Positions 19,473 to 29,393 of a stretch of DNA of 60,660 nucleotides are shown piece by piece; positions within the stretch are counted from its first letter, which is position 1; each line of letters opens with the position of its first letter. Made by a program: the position numbers and the translations under genes. The notes under the pieces are model-generated. The model was not told the origin of the DNA. It made no database searches and saw nothing but the letters and a program-made list of their open reading frames with translations. The stretch comes from Cyanobium sp. CZS25K (lineage in GTDB: Bacteria; Cyanobacteriota; Cyanobacteriia; PCC-6307; Cyanobiaceae), in assembly GCA_030373325.1 (NCBI GenBank), contig JAUCZB010000003.1:1-60660 (forward strand). The letters are read 5' to 3'.

Positions 19473-21326
19473 TCAGTCTGCCAGTCGCTGGCTGGTGGGG
19501 GTCAGGGTGGTGGCGGCTTCGCCGCCCGTGATGGGCACCAGGCCCAGACCGTTGTGAACCGAGCCAGCGACCCCGCGTCCCTTGACCCGGTGGCTGCCGC
19601 CCATCACCAGGCCCGTGGAACTGCCGCCGTCGAGGTTGAGCGCATCCACCAGGCCCATCTGCTGCAGCACCCAGGCGGTCTCGGCGAGGGTGGGCCCGCC
19701 ACCGCCCCCGGCGGCCTGCAGTGTCACCAGCCACAGGAGGCGGCCATCGCTGCCCACCACGGTGCGCGGGGCTCCCTGGCGCAGGAAGGCGGCTCCGAAT
19801 CCCTCGGCGCTGCCGTTCAGAACGACCCGGCCGTTGTGGAGCAGCAGCGGTCCGCCTCCCATCACGGAGGTGGCATTCCCCACCGGATCGCTCGGCCGGC
19901 TCTCGATCCGCAGCCGGTCTCCCTCGCTCCAGGGCAGGACGGCCCCAGCGCGGGCCACCACCAGGGTGTCCTCCGGCCGCAGGGGCACCCCCGCCGCCAG
20001 TTCGGCGCCGCTGATCCGTCGCTGCACCTGGCCCCCGGTGAGCAGCAGCCCCGTCTCCGAGCCGGTCAGGGCCTGATAGAGCCGGCCCCATTCGGCCGTG
20101 TAGCGGCTGAGCCCCCGCTGGGCATAACCACTGTTCACGGTCAGCAGCGGCAAGCGCTGACCGCGGTCAGCGCTGATCCATTCGTCCAGCCTCAGGCGCC
20201 CGAAGCGCGGCAGGCTGCGCGGCTCCCAGCCCACCACCCCGCGGTTGAGGATCGGACCGGACAGCCAGCGGCCCTGGTCCTTCAGCGCGCCGAGGGGAAG
20301 CCGGCGCACCCGGTTGAAGTAGCCGCCGTTGATTGCCACCAGGGCGTCCTGGCGCAGGGCCAGGGAGGTCAGGGAGCTGAGCCCCGCCATACCGTCGGGA
20401 CGGCTGAGGGTCCGCAGCTCCAGGGGGCCGCTGCGTGGATCGATCCTGACGGCGTTGACCTGGAACCTGGTGCCTCCCACGCTGCGCACCTGCTGGTCCC
20501 AGCGCACCTGGGATCCCAGCATCGCCTGCAGCCGCGGATCGATCGGTGCCGGCTGATCGGGGGCGGTGCCGACGCTGGCGCCGCTCCGGGGCAGGTCGAT
20601 GACCACCCGCGCGGGCTCCCCCAGGGTGAAGATGCGCAGGGGCGCGGCTCCTCCGGAAACGGTCAGGCTCAGGTCCGCCCCGCTGGCGCCGCTGCGCAGG
20701 CCCCGGGCGGTGAGCTGGGCCCGCTGGTCCCCCCGGCTGAGCAGGCCCATCTGCACGCCGCCTTCGCTGCTGCGCACCAGGGTGGGTCCGTCGAGGTCGA
20801 GCACAACCCGCCGGTAGCCGGCTTGCTCCGAGCTCCGCACCTGGAGCAGTCGCGGCGCCGCCAGCCGCAGATCCAGCAGGTCGCCGCGGCGCTCGACAGC
20901 CACGCCCAGCTCCCGCAGGATCGCCGCCACATCGATGGCCACCTCGTCCGCCAGCGCCCGCTGCGCTCCGGGGGGCACCACCAGCTCCCTGCCGAACCAT
21001 TCCAGGGCCAGGCCGCCATCGGGCCTGGACCGGCTGCTGAAGCCCAGCTGGCCTTCCAGCACCTCCAGGGGCAGCCACAGCGCCCGGGGCTGGCGCGGGT
21101 CATCGCCGTCCCAGCGCCAGGCGGCCTGCTGAGGGCGGCCGTTGAGCGCCAGTCGGGTGCCGCCCACCTCCGCCGAAGGGGCCAGCCGCATCGGTCCGGG
21201 GCGGCTCCGGCGCGGGGGGGCGACGTCCGGCAGGGCCGGCGGCATCGGGGGCGGGGCGGCCCTGGTGACCGGTGGGGCGCCGAGCAGGGCCAGCAGCGCC
21301 AGGGTGATCGGGAGGGTCCTGGCCAT
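19473..21326 (-). CDS. Secreted phosphodiester glycosidase-family (NAGPA-like) protein
   Basis: A 617-residue exported protein. The signal peptide spans ~1-23 (MARTLPITLALLALLGAPPVTRA). The middle is a beta-rich AMIN/copper amine oxidase-N-like region (RRVVLDLDGPTLV). The C-terminal half has the NAGPA fold signatures INGGYFN and DALNLDGGSSTGLVMGG. Family members remove GlcNAc caps or act on exopolysaccharide phosphodiesters; the cyanobacterial substrate is unknown. ATG 21326 is chosen to put the signal peptide at the N-terminus; an upstream in-frame start adds 13 residues. It is divergent from glsF. Confidence 0.82.
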   Translation of the reverse strand: MARTLPITLALLALLGAPPVTRAAPPPMPPALPDVAPPRRSRPGPMRLAPSAEVGGTRLALNGRPQQAAWRWDGDDPRQPRALWLPLEVLEGQLGFSSRSRPDGGLALEWFGRELVVPPGAQRALADEVAIDVAAILRELGVAVERRGDLLDLRLAAPRLLQVRSSEQAGYRRVVLDLDGPTLVRSSEGGVQMGLLSRGDQRAQLTARGLRSGASGADLSLTVSGGAAPLRIFTLGEPARVVIDLPRSGASVGTAPDQPAPIDPRLQAMLGSQVRWDQQVRSVGGTRFQVNAVRIDPRSGPLELRTLSRPDGMAGLSSLTSLALRQDALVAINGGYFNRVRRLPLGALKDQGRWLSGPILNRGVVGWEPRSLPRFGRLRLDEWISADRGQRLPLLTVNSGYAQRGLSRYTAEWGRLYQALTGSETGLLLTGGQVQRRISGAELAAGVPLRPEDTLVVARAGAVLPWSEGDRLRIESRPSDPVGNATSVMGGGPLLLHNGRVVLNGSAEGFGAAFLRQGAPRTVVGSDGRLLWLVTLQAAGGGGGPTLAETAWVLQQMGLVDALNLDGGSSTGLVMGGSHRVKGRGVAGSVHNGLGLVPITGGEAATTLTPTSQRLAD

Positions 21327-21538
21327 CAAGGAAATCCTGCCGTGAAGAGAAAAAGTTAGTCCCACCGCTCTGGGGTAGGGGTTGCTGCCTAGGATCGAAG
21401 ACTCGCCTTGTCGTCACGGACAGGGCTGCTGCACGGATGACACGGCAGCTCCTCGGCAGGGTCTCTCCCTGCCGGCGTCTTTAGGCTTGTGCCTTCCAAG
21501 CCCTTCCCAGCTCCGTTTCAGCAGCACCAACCCGGCCT

Positions 21539-24500
21539 ATGTCCCCCTCCGCTCCTGTCTGGCCCCACTGCGACAGCTCTGCCCCAGGGCCGGGAGAGAC
21601 GGACGCGTGCGGCGTGGGTTTCCTGGCCCACCTCGATGGCGTCCCTAACCACTGGGTGCTTCGGCAGGCCCTGCGGGGCCTCCGCTGCATGGAGCATCGG
21701 GGCGGATGTGGTGGCGACGGGGATTCCGGCGATGGGGCCGGACTGCTCACCGCGATCCCCTGGAGCTACCTGGAGGCCGTGTGGCCAGCGGCTGCCGCCT
21801 CCACGGCGATCGTGCGTGGGCTGGGGATGCTGTTCCTTCCTGCCGATCCGGAACGGCGCGAACTGGCCCGCCGGATCTGTGACGAGGAGGCCGAGCGCCT
21901 GGGGCTGCTCAGCCTGGGCTGGCGTCAGGTGCCGGTCGTCCCCGAGGTGCTCGGCCCCCTGGCCAGGCAGAACGCCCCCGCCATCGAGCAGTGGCTGCTG
22001 GCCGCCCCCGATGCGGTGCCAGGCGTCATGGCCGACGTCGACGCCCTCGAATCCCTGCTGTTCCGCCTGCGGCGCCGCGCCGTCGACAGGGTGCGGGAGG
22101 TCTGGGGCGCCGACACCACCGATCTCTATTTCGCTTCGATCAGTGCCCGGACCGTCGTCTACAAGGGCATGGTGCGTTCGGAGGTGCTGGATGCCTTCTA
22201 CGCCGACCTCCGGGACGAGCGCTTCTCCGTCGCCTTCGCGGTGTACCACCGCCGCTTCAGCACCAACACCCTGCCCCGCTGGCCCCTGGCCCAGCCCATG
22301 CGCCTGCTGGGCCACAACGGCGAGATCAACACCCTGCTGGGCAACATCAACTGGGCCAGGGCCGCCGAATCCCATCTCGAAGCCGTCTGGGGGGATGCCG
22401 CCCGCGACCTTCGGCCCCTGGTCAACGCCGCCTTCAGCGATTCGGCCAACCTCGACGCCACCCTCGAGCTGATGGTGCGCAGCGGCCGGCCGATCACCGA
22501 CAGCCTGCTCACCCTGGTGCCGGAAGCCTTCCGCGACCAGCCCGAACTCGACGATCGCCCGGCGATCAAGTCGTTCTACGAGTACAGCGCCTGCCTGCAG
22601 GAGCCCTGGGACGGTCCCGCCCTGCTGGTCTTCAGTGACGGCCGCATGGTGGGGGCCACCCTCGACCGCAACGGCCTGCGGCCGGCCCGCTACTGCATCA
22701 CCAGCGACGGCTACGTGGTGATGGGTTCGGAAACGGGCGTGGTCGAGCTGGAGGAATCCCGCATCATCGAGAAGGGTCGCCTGGGCCCCGGCCAGATGCT
22801 GGCGGTGGATCTGGAGCAGCACCGTCTGCTGCGCAACTGGGATGTGAAGGAGGAGACGGCGGCGCGCCTCCCCTACGCCGGCTGGCTGCTCGACCATCGC
22901 CGCAGCCTGTCCCCCGGCGTCTGGGAGCAGGAGCGCACTCTGGGCGATCTGGAGCTTCTCCAGCAGCAGACCGCCCACGGTTTCACCGCCGAGGACCTGG
23001 ATCTGGTGATCGAGGACATGGCCGGCCAGGGCAAGGAACCCACCTACTGCATGGGCGACGACATCCCCCTGGCGGTGCTCTCCTCCAAGCCCCATCTCCT
23101 TTACGACTACTTCAAGCAGCGTTTCGCGCAGGTCACCAACCCCCCCATCGACCCGCTGCGCGAGAAGCTGGTGATGAGCCTGGAGATGCACCTGGGCCGG
23201 CGTGGTTCGGCCCTGCGGCCCGATGCCTCCGGCGCCGCCGTGCTGCACCTCACCACCCCGGTGCTCAACGAGGCCGAACTGCAGGATCTCGGCTCCCACG
23301 GCCTCGGTCTCACCACCCTGTCCACGCTCCTGACGGTGTCCAGCGGACCCGAGGGGCTGGAGCAGGCGCTGCATCGGCTCTGCTTCGAGGCGGAGGCTGC
23401 CGTGCGCAGCGGCTCCCAGATCCTGGTCCTTTCCGACCGTGCCGATGGCGGCATCAGTGCGGGCACCACGGCCATCCCTCCCCTGCTGGGGGTGGGGGCC
23501 GTGCACCACCACCTGCTGCGGCTCGGCCTGCGTCTGCAGTGCTCCCTGGTGGTGGACACCGCCCAGTGCTGGAGCACCCATCACCTCGCCTGCCTGATCG
23601 GCTACGGCGCCAGCGCGGTCTGCCCGTGGCTCACCTGGGAGACCACCCGCCACTGGCTGGCCCATCCCCGCACCCTGTCGATGATCGAGCGGGGCAAGCT
23701 CCCCCGGCTCGATGCCGACACGGCCCAGGCCAACGTGCGCAAGGCCCTCGAGGAGGGCTTGCGCAAGATCCTCTCCAAGATCGGCATCTCCCTGCTCGCC
23801 AGCTACCACGGCGCCCAGATCTTCGAAGCCATCGGCATCGGTGCGGATCTGATCGATCTGGCCTTCGCCGGCACCACCAGTCGGGTCGCCGGCCTCAGTC
23901 TCCAGGATCTGGCCAGCGAGACCCTGGCCTTCCATGCCAAGGCCTACCCGGAGCTGCACCGCACCAAACTGGAGTTCATGGGCTTCGTGCAGTACCGCAC
24001 CGGCGGGGAGTTCCACCTCAACAACCCGGAGATGTCCAAGGCCCTGCACGCCGCGGTGGCGGCGGGCCCCGGCTACGACCATTTCTCCACCTACCGCACA
24101 CTTCTCGAGAACCGGCCGGTCACGGCCCTGCGGGACCTGCTCGAGCTCCGTCCGGCCCCGGTGCCCCTGCCCATCGAGCAGGTGGAGAGCATCGAGAGCA
24201 TCTGCAGCCGCTTCTGCACCGGCGGCATGAGCCTGGGGGCCCTCTCCCGCGAGGCCCACGAGGTGCTGGCGGTGGCAATGAACCGTATCGGCGGCAAGAG
24301 CAACTGCGGCGAGGGCGGCGAGGATCCGGCCCGCTATCACGCCCTGCATGACGTCGACGGCGAGGGCCATTCGCCCACCCTCCCCAGCCTGCGCGGACTC
24401 CGCAACGGCGACAGCGCCTGTTCCGCCATCAAGCAGATCGCTTCGGGTCGCTTCGGCGTCACCCCGGCCTACCTGCGCAGCGGCCGGCAGCTTGAGATCA

Positions 24501-26143
24501 AGGTGGCCCAGGGTGCCAAGCCCGGCGAGGGCGGCCAGCTGCCCGGCCCCAAGGTGGACGCCTACATCGCCTGGCTGCGCAACAGCAAGCCCGGCGTGGC
24601 GCTGATCTCACCGCCGCCGCACCATGACATCTATTCGATCGAGGACCTGGCCCAGCTCATCCATGACCTGCACCAGGTGAACCCTGCCGCCCGGGTCTCG
24701 GTGAAGCTGGTGGCCGAGATCGGCATCGGCACCATCGCCGCCGGTGTGGCCAAGGCCAATGCCGATGTGATCCAGATCTCCGGCCATGACGGCGGCACCG
24801 GAGCCTCGCCGCTGAGTTCGATCAAGCACGCCGGCAGCCCCTGGGAGCTGGGGCTCACCGAAGTGCACCGCAGCCTGCTGGAGAACGGCCTGCGGGACCG
24901 GGTGCTGCTGCGGGCCGACGGCGGCCTCAAGAGCGGCTGGGACGTGCTGATCGCCGCCCTGCTGGGGGCCGAGGAGTTCGGGTTCGGATCGGTCGCCATG
25001 ATCGCCGAGGGCTGCATCATGGCCCGCGTCTGCCACACCAACAACTGCCCGGTGGGCGTCGCCACCCAGAAGGAAGCCCTGCGCAAGCGCTTCACCGGGC
25101 TGCCGGAGCACGTTGTCAACTTCTTCGTCTTCGTGGCCGAGGAGGTGCGCCAGCTGCTCAGCGTGCTGGGCGTGGCCCGCCTCGAAGACCTGATCGGCCG
25201 CACCGAGCTGCTGGCGCCCCGCGCCATCGGTCTCACCAAGACCGGTGCCCTGGATCTCTCCTGCCTGCTCGACCCGATTCCTGCGGCCGCCGACCGCTCC
25301 TGGCTGTGCCACGACGACGTGGCCCACGACAACGGCCCGGTGCTCGAGGATCAGCTGCTCGCTGATCCTGAGGTGCGCTCGGCGATCGAAGCTCACGGCC
25401 GGGTGGTGCGCCAGCTGCCGATCGTCAACACCGACCGCAGCGTCGGGGCCCGCCTGGCCGGCGAGATCGCCTCCCTGCACGGCAACACCGGCTTCCAGGG
25501 GGGCCTCGCCCTCACCTTCAACGGCGCGGCGGGCCAGAGCTTTGGCGCCTTTGTGCTCAAGGGCATGGATCTTCGCCTGGTGGGGGAGGCCAACGATTAC
25601 GTGGGCAAAGGCATCAACGGCGGCCGCATCACCGTGGTGCCTCCGGCCGGTGTCACCGATCCCGGTGATCAGGTGATCCTCGGCAACACCTGTCTGTACG
25701 GGGCCACGGGCGGCGAGCTGTTCGCCCTCGGCCGGGCCGGTGAGCGCTTTGCCGTGCGCAACAGTGGCGCCCGCACCGTGGTGGAGGGGGTTGGCGACCA
25801 CTGCTGCGAGTACATGACCGGCGGCGTCGTGGTGGTGCTGGGCAGCACCGGCCGCAACGTGGCCGCCGGCATGACCGGCGGGGTGGCCTTCCTGCTCGAC
25901 GAGTCCGGTGGCCTGGCGGCCCGCCTCAACCCCGACTCGGTGGAGCTGTTGCCCCTCACCACCCCCGAGCAGGAAGGACTGCTGCAGCCCCTGCTGGAGG
26001 CCCATCTGCAGGCCACCGGCAGCAGCAGGGCGGCGTCGATCCTGGCCGACTGGCCCACCTGGAAGGGCCGCTTCCAGGTGCTGGTGCCCCCCAGCGAGAA
26101 GGCCACGGTGGGTCTGGCGGAACGGGAAGCGGTGGCGGCCTGA
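21539..26143 (+). CDS. glsF: Ferredoxin-dependent glutamate synthase
   Basis: A 1534-residue Fd-GOGAT making two glutamates from glutamine and 2-oxoglutarate, the assimilation step after glutamine synthetase. A 23-residue propeptide precedes the N-terminal nucleophile C24 (DACGVGF), which must be exposed by cleavage. The glutaminase domain, central domain and FMN/3Fe-4S synthase domain follow, with cluster cysteines C1159, C1165 and C1170 (CHTNNCPVG). The C-terminal beta-helix repeats (GGRITVVPPAG, GATGGELFALGRAGERFAVRNSG) end the protein. No NADPH-binding small subunit lies nearby, which supports ferredoxin as donor. I saw no clear NtcA GTA-N8-TAC site upstream. Confidence 0.96.
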   Translation: MSPSAPVWPHCDSSAPGPGETDACGVGFLAHLDGVPNHWVLRQALRGLRCMEHRGGCGGDGDSGDGAGLLTAIPWSYLEAVWPAAAASTAIVRGLGMLFLPADPERRELARRICDEEAERLGLLSLGWRQVPVVPEVLGPLARQNAPAIEQWLLAAPDAVPGVMADVDALESLLFRLRRRAVDRVREVWGADTTDLYFASISARTVVYKGMVRSEVLDAFYADLRDERFSVAFAVYHRRFSTNTLPRWPLAQPMRLLGHNGEINTLLGNINWARAAESHLEAVWGDAARDLRPLVNAAFSDSANLDATLELMVRSGRPITDSLLTLVPEAFRDQPELDDRPAIKSFYEYSACLQEPWDGPALLVFSDGRMVGATLDRNGLRPARYCITSDGYVVMGSETGVVELEESRIIEKGRLGPGQMLAVDLEQHRLLRNWDVKEETAARLPYAGWLLDHRRSLSPGVWEQERTLGDLELLQQQTAHGFTAEDLDLVIEDMAGQGKEPTYCMGDDIPLAVLSSKPHLLYDYFKQRFAQVTNPPIDPLREKLVMSLEMHLGRRGSALRPDASGAAVLHLTTPVLNEAELQDLGSHGLGLTTLSTLLTVSSGPEGLEQALHRLCFEAEAAVRSGSQILVLSDRADGGISAGTTAIPPLLGVGAVHHHLLRLGLRLQCSLVVDTAQCWSTHHLACLIGYGASAVCPWLTWETTRHWLAHPRTLSMIERGKLPRLDADTAQANVRKALEEGLRKILSKIGISLLASYHGAQIFEAIGIGADLIDLAFAGTTSRVAGLSLQDLASETLAFHAKAYPELHRTKLEFMGFVQYRTGGEFHLNNPEMSKALHAAVAAGPGYDHFSTYRTLLENRPVTALRDLLELRPAPVPLPIEQVESIESICSRFCTGGMSLGALSREAHEVLAVAMNRIGGKSNCGEGGEDPARYHALHDVDGEGHSPTLPSLRGLRNGDSACSAIKQIASGRFGVTPAYLRSGRQLEIKVAQGAKPGEGGQLPGPKVDAYIAWLRNSKPGVALISPPPHHDIYSIEDLAQLIHDLHQVNPAARVSVKLVAEIGIGTIAAGVAKANADVIQISGHDGGTGASPLSSIKHAGSPWELGLTEVHRSLLENGLRDRVLLRADGGLKSGWDVLIAALLGAEEFGFGSVAMIAEGCIMARVCHTNNCPVGVATQKEALRKRFTGLPEHVVNFFVFVAEEVRQLLSVLGVARLEDLIGRTELLAPRAIGLTKTGALDLSCLLDPIPAAADRSWLCHDDVAHDNGPVLEDQLLADPEVRSAIEAHGRVVRQLPIVNTDRSVGARLAGEIASLHGNTGFQGGLALTFNGAAGQSFGAFVLKGMDLRLVGEANDYVGKGINGGRITVVPPAGVTDPGDQVILGNTCLYGATGGELFALGRAGERFAVRNSGARTVVEGVGDHCCEYMTGGVVVVLGSTGRNVAAGMTGGVAFLLDESGGLAARLNPDSVELLPLTTPEQEGLLQPLLEAHLQATGSSRAASILADWPTWKGRFQVLVPPSEKATVGLAEREAVAA

Positions 26144-26162
26144 GTGGGCCTGCAGGTCAGGC

Positions 26163-26504
26163 TCAGAAGTCGTCGTAGACCTTCTTGAACGCGGCGAAGG
26201 TGTCGTCGTTGTTCATGCCGGAGACGGCGATCAACGCGGCACTCAGCTTTGTGCTGCAGCTGATCGAGAGGGCCATGGGAAGGCTGGTGTGGTCGACGTA
26301 GACGGAGCGGCTCTCGCTGGTGCCGAGCACCTGGACATCGTCGCTGAAGCCGTTCTTGCTGGCCACCCTCTTGGCGTTGTCCACGCAGGCCATCAGGTCG
26401 TTCACCCCCAGCACCACATCCGAAGAGACGTGCGGCACGGCCAGAGCAGGCTCCCCTGGTGCGAGCAGGCCCACCAGCAGGCCGAGGGAGGCGAGTTTGC
26501 TCAT
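26163..26504 (-). CDS. Small secreted hypothetical protein
   Basis: A 113-residue protein with a signal peptide (MSKLASLGLLVGLLAPGEPALA) and a mature part of ~90 residues with two cysteines (LMACVDN, ISCSTKL) that could form a disulfide. ATG 26504 is preferred over 26540 because it places the signal peptide at the start. It is convergent with glsF with a 19-bp gap and 52 bp downstream of lipA on the same strand. I recognise no family. Confidence 0.7.
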   Translation of the reverse strand: MSKLASLGLLVGLLAPGEPALAVPHVSSDVVLGVNDLMACVDNAKRVASKNGFSDDVQVLGTSESRSVYVDHTSLPMALSISCSTKLSAALIAVSGMNNDDTFAAFKKVYDDF

Positions 26505-26556
26505 GGCCGGACCAAGGGCTGCGACGTCCCAATCCTGCATAGGGGTTCGGTTCTGA

Positions 26557-27504
26557 TCAGCGGGGGTGCTCGCGCATCAGGCGCCGCACCTCGCCGGCGT
26601 GGTAACTGCTTCTGGTGAGCGGACTGCTCACCACCTGCAGGAAGCCCAGGTCGGTTTCGCCGTGGCGGCGGAAGTCTTCGAACACGTCAGGGGAGACGAA
26701 GCGCTGCACCGGCAGATGTCTGGGACCGGGGGAGAGGTACTGCCCGATCGTCACGATGTCCACCGCGTGGGCGCGCAGATCGGCCATCACCCCGCGCACC
26801 TCCGCGTCGCTTTCCCCCAGGCCCACCATCAGGCCTGATTTGGTGTAGGTGCGCGGCCAGCCCTCCCGCACCCGGCGCAGCAGTTCCAGGGAGCGTGCGT
26901 AAACCCCCTGGGGCCGCACCTGGCGGTAGAGCCGGGGCACGGTTTCGATGTTGTGGTTGAGCACCTCGGGTGCCGCCGCCATCACCACCGCCAGGGCCTC
27001 CCAGGTGCCGCAGAGATCCGGCAGCAGGATCTCGATGGTGGTGAGGGGCGCGTTGCGGCGCACGGCCTCGATGCAGGCGACGAACTGTTTGGCACCGCCA
27101 TCGGCCAGGTCGTCCCGGTTGACTGAGGTGATCACCACATGGCTGAGGTCCATGCGTCGCACCGCCTCCCCCAGCCGCTCCGGCTCGCTTGGGTCAAGCG
27201 CCCGAACACTCCTGTCGAAGTCGATGTCGCAGTAGGGGCAGGCCCGGGTGCAGCCCGGCCCCATGATCAGGAAGGTGGCGGTGCCGCCGGCGAAGCACTC
27301 GCCGATGTTCGGGCAGCTGGCCTCCTGGCAGACCGTGTTGAGCTTGAGGTCGACCAGCAGGTCTGCCACCGCCCCGATCCGCTCCCGCTGGGGCGCCTTG
27401 ACCCGCAACCAGGGCGGCTTGGCAGGGGCAGGCCGGGGGTCGCTGACGGGCACGGGCATCGCTGGGCTGGACCGACTGTAGGCAGGGCTGTCGCTGCGCT
27501 CCAT
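26557..27504 (-). CDS. lipA: Lipoyl synthase
   Basis: A 315-residue radical SAM enzyme inserting two sulfurs into protein-bound octanoate to make lipoyl groups for pyruvate dehydrogenase and glycine cleavage. Both clusters are intact: the auxiliary, sacrificial cluster at C59, C64 and C70 ([12 protein letters not shown]), and the SAM cluster CxxxCxxC at C85, C89 and C92. The C-terminal RSSYHAGE contains the conserved Arg-Ser-Ser-Tyr. An internal ATG (MPVPVSD, residue 16) is an alternative start. Confidence 0.96.
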   Translation of the reverse strand: MERSDSPAYSRSSPAMPVPVSDPRPAPAKPPWLRVKAPQRERIGAVADLLVDLKLNTVCQEASCPNIGECFAGGTATFLIMGPGCTRACPYCDIDFDRSVRALDPSEPERLGEAVRRMDLSHVVITSVNRDDLADGGAKQFVACIEAVRRNAPLTTIEILLPDLCGTWEALAVVMAAAPEVLNHNIETVPRLYRQVRPQGVYARSLELLRRVREGWPRTYTKSGLMVGLGESDAEVRGVMADLRAHAVDIVTIGQYLSPGPRHLPVQRFVSPDVFEDFRRHGETDLGFLQVVSSPLTRSSYHAGEVRRLMREHPR

Positions 27505-27522
27505 CCCCTAAAGTCTGGCCAT

Positions 27523-27596
27523 CGGGATGTGGCGCAGCTTGGTAGCGCACTTCGTTCGGGACGAAGGGGCCGCAGGTTCGAATCCTGTCATCCCGA
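27523..27596 (+). tRNA. tRNA-Pro (anticodon CGG)
   Basis: A 74-nt cloverleaf: acceptor CGGGATG/CATCCCG with discriminator A, D arm GCGC...GCGC, anticodon stem CTTCG/CGAAG with loop TTCGGGA (anticodon CGG, reading CCG), and T arm GCAGG-TTCGAAT-CCTGT. The 3' CCA is not encoded. Seven Ts (27597-27603) follow directly and probably end the transcript. It is divergent from lipA. Confidence 0.95.
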
Positions 27597-27614
27597 TTTT
27601 TTTGACGCCTCCCC

Positions 27615-29393
27615 TCAGGCCAGGGCCGCCCCCGGATAGCCACGGGGGGTCACCATGCGACCGTCCTGGATGCGCGTCGAGCTGTTGCCGACCAGGACCA
27701 GGGTGAGCATGTCCACCTGATCCTCGGGCAGGGAACCCAGGGTGTGGAGGCTGAGCCTTTCCTCGGCCCGCCCCAGCTGACGGGCCAGCAGCACCGGCGT
27801 GCCCGCCGGCCGGCCCTCCAGCAGCAATTCGATGGCTCTCCCGAGCTGCCAGGGCCTGCCCAGCGAACGGGGGTTGTAGAGGGCCACCACGAAATCCCCG
27901 CTGGCGGCGCCCATCAGCCGCCGCTCGATCACCTCCCAGGGGGTGAGCCGGTCGCTGAGGCTGATGGTGCAGAAGTCGTGCATCAGCGGTGCCCCGGCCC
28001 GGGCGGCGGCCAGTTGCAGGGCCGAGAGCCCCGGGTGCACCGTGAAGGCGGGACGGTCGAGCACCGGCAGCTGCAGCCAGAGCTCCAGGGCCAGCCCCGC
28101 CATGCCGTAGATGCCGCTGTCCCCCGAGGAGATCAGGGCCACGTCGAGGCCCTGGCGGGCCAGGTCGAGGGCCTCGGTGCAGCGGGCCGTCTCTTCCGTC
28201 AGGCGGCCCTCGCGGCGCAGCTGGTCGGGTCGCCTGAGGGGCTCCAGCAGGTCGAGGTAGAGCCCGTAGCCCACCCACACCGTTGCCGCGGCAAGGGCCC
28301 GGCGGGCATCGCCGCTGAGCAGATCGATCGGGCCGGGGCCGCTGCCTACCAGATGCAGACTGCCCCGCTGCGGGGCCCATTGGCGTCCCGCCAGGGCCAC
28401 CGCCAGGGTCGCCGCACCCCGCTCTCCGGCCCCGGCCCGCGCGATCCGCTTCTCGATCAGCAGGCGTGCCGGCCCGCCGGCCTGGGCCGCCGCCTGCAGA
28501 GCGGCGGCCTCAGCCACGCTTGGCGTGCCCATCTCCCTGGCCACCGCCTCTGAGGGATGGGGGACGGCAACGGCCGCCAGGGTGAGGGCGTCGTAGAGCC
28601 GCAGGGGCCAGCCCCGGCGCTCCGCCAGGGCCAGCAGGGCGGGCTCATCCCCCTTGCGGTCGATGCTGGCCAGGCCCGCCACCGCCTCGGGAGCCAGGCC
28701 CTGCTGCTCCAGCCCCTCCGCCACAAGGCGTTCCAGCACGGAGAGGCTTGTCTCCCGTTCGCAGCCGATGCCCAGCCACAGGCTGGGGGGATGCCAACGG
28801 CAACCCTGGCCGCTGTGGGGGGCGATCACCAGGCTGGCTGGTCCGGCGGCCTCGCAGCTGGCCGCGGCCTCCAGCTCCTGCCACAGGTCGCAGCCGCTTT
28901 CCTGCCGCAGGCTCGTGGGCAGGCCGCCGGCGGCCTTCACCATCAGGCTCCTCCAGTCGCCCGCGCCCCGACGCCAGCCCCAGGCCTGGCCGAAGGCATC
29001 CAGGGGAAGCCGGCCATGGGCGGAGCCGGCGCCGGTGAGCACGGCCTGGCCACCCACCAGGGCGGCGATCTCCTGGCTGAGCCGATCGCCACCGGCGGCA
29101 TGGCCCCCCAGCAGCGGCACCACGAAGCGGCCCTGGGGATCCACCACCAGCACGGCGGGATCGCTGTCCTTGTTCCCGATCAGGGGGGCGATTAGCCGGG
29201 TCACCAGGCCGCAGGCCCCGACGGCCACCACCGCTTCAACGGCACCCCAGCGCTCCGCCAGCCACACTGCCGCGGCCTCCTCCTGCGGACCTCGCACCAC
29301 GTTCACCAGTCCGGCCTGGGCGAGCTGCTGAAGCATCGGTGTGGCCGTCGAGCCGAAGCCGAGGCCGATGATTCCACACTTTGGGTCGCTCAA
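27615..29393 (-). CDS. cobJ: CbiG-CbiH/CobJ fusion (cobalamin corrin-ring synthesis)
   Basis: A 592-residue bifunctional protein. Residues 1 to ~335 are CbiG-like, the enzyme that opens the delta-lactone of cobalt-precorrin-5A, with GACGLVTRLIAPL, LLGGHAAGGDRLS and GIGCERETS. Residues ~345-592 are a SAM-dependent methyltransferase of the CobJ/CbiH type (C-17 methylation with ring contraction): HLVGSGPGPIDLL, SSGDSGIYGMAG, VALYNPRS. The fusion is usual in cyanobacteria and fits an anaerobic-type (early cobalt insertion) pathway, making pseudocobalamin in this group. It overlaps the upstream gene by 4 bp, so the pair is translationally coupled. Confidence 0.93.
   Translation of the reverse strand: MSDPKCGIIGLGFGSTATPMLQQLAQAGLVNVVRGPQEEAAAVWLAERWGAVEAVVAVGACGLVTRLIAPLIGNKDSDPAVLVVDPQGRFVVPLLGGHAAGGDRLSQEIAALVGGQAVLTGAGSAHGRLPLDAFGQAWGWRRGAGDWRSLMVKAAGGLPTSLRQESGCDLWQELEAAASCEAAGPASLVIAPHSGQGCRWHPPSLWLGIGCERETSLSVLERLVAEGLEQQGLAPEAVAGLASIDRKGDEPALLALAERRGWPLRLYDALTLAAVAVPHPSEAVAREMGTPSVAEAAALQAAAQAGGPARLLIEKRIARAGAGERGAATLAVALAGRQWAPQRGSLHLVGSGPGPIDLLSGDARRALAAATVWVGYGLYLDLLEPLRRPDQLRREGRLTEETARCTEALDLARQGLDVALISSGDSGIYGMAGLALELWLQLPVLDRPAFTVHPGLSALQLAAARAGAPLMHDFCTISLSDRLTPWEVIERRLMGAASGDFVVALYNPRSLGRPWQLGRAIELLLEGRPAGTPVLLARQLGRAEERLSLHTLGSLPEDQVDMLTLVLVGNSSTRIQDGRMVTPRGYPGAALA

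Noticed and set aside
21518..24370. A 950-codon minus-strand open frame opposite glsF
   Set aside because: Antisense shadow of the glutamate synthase codon pattern; no motif or start signal.
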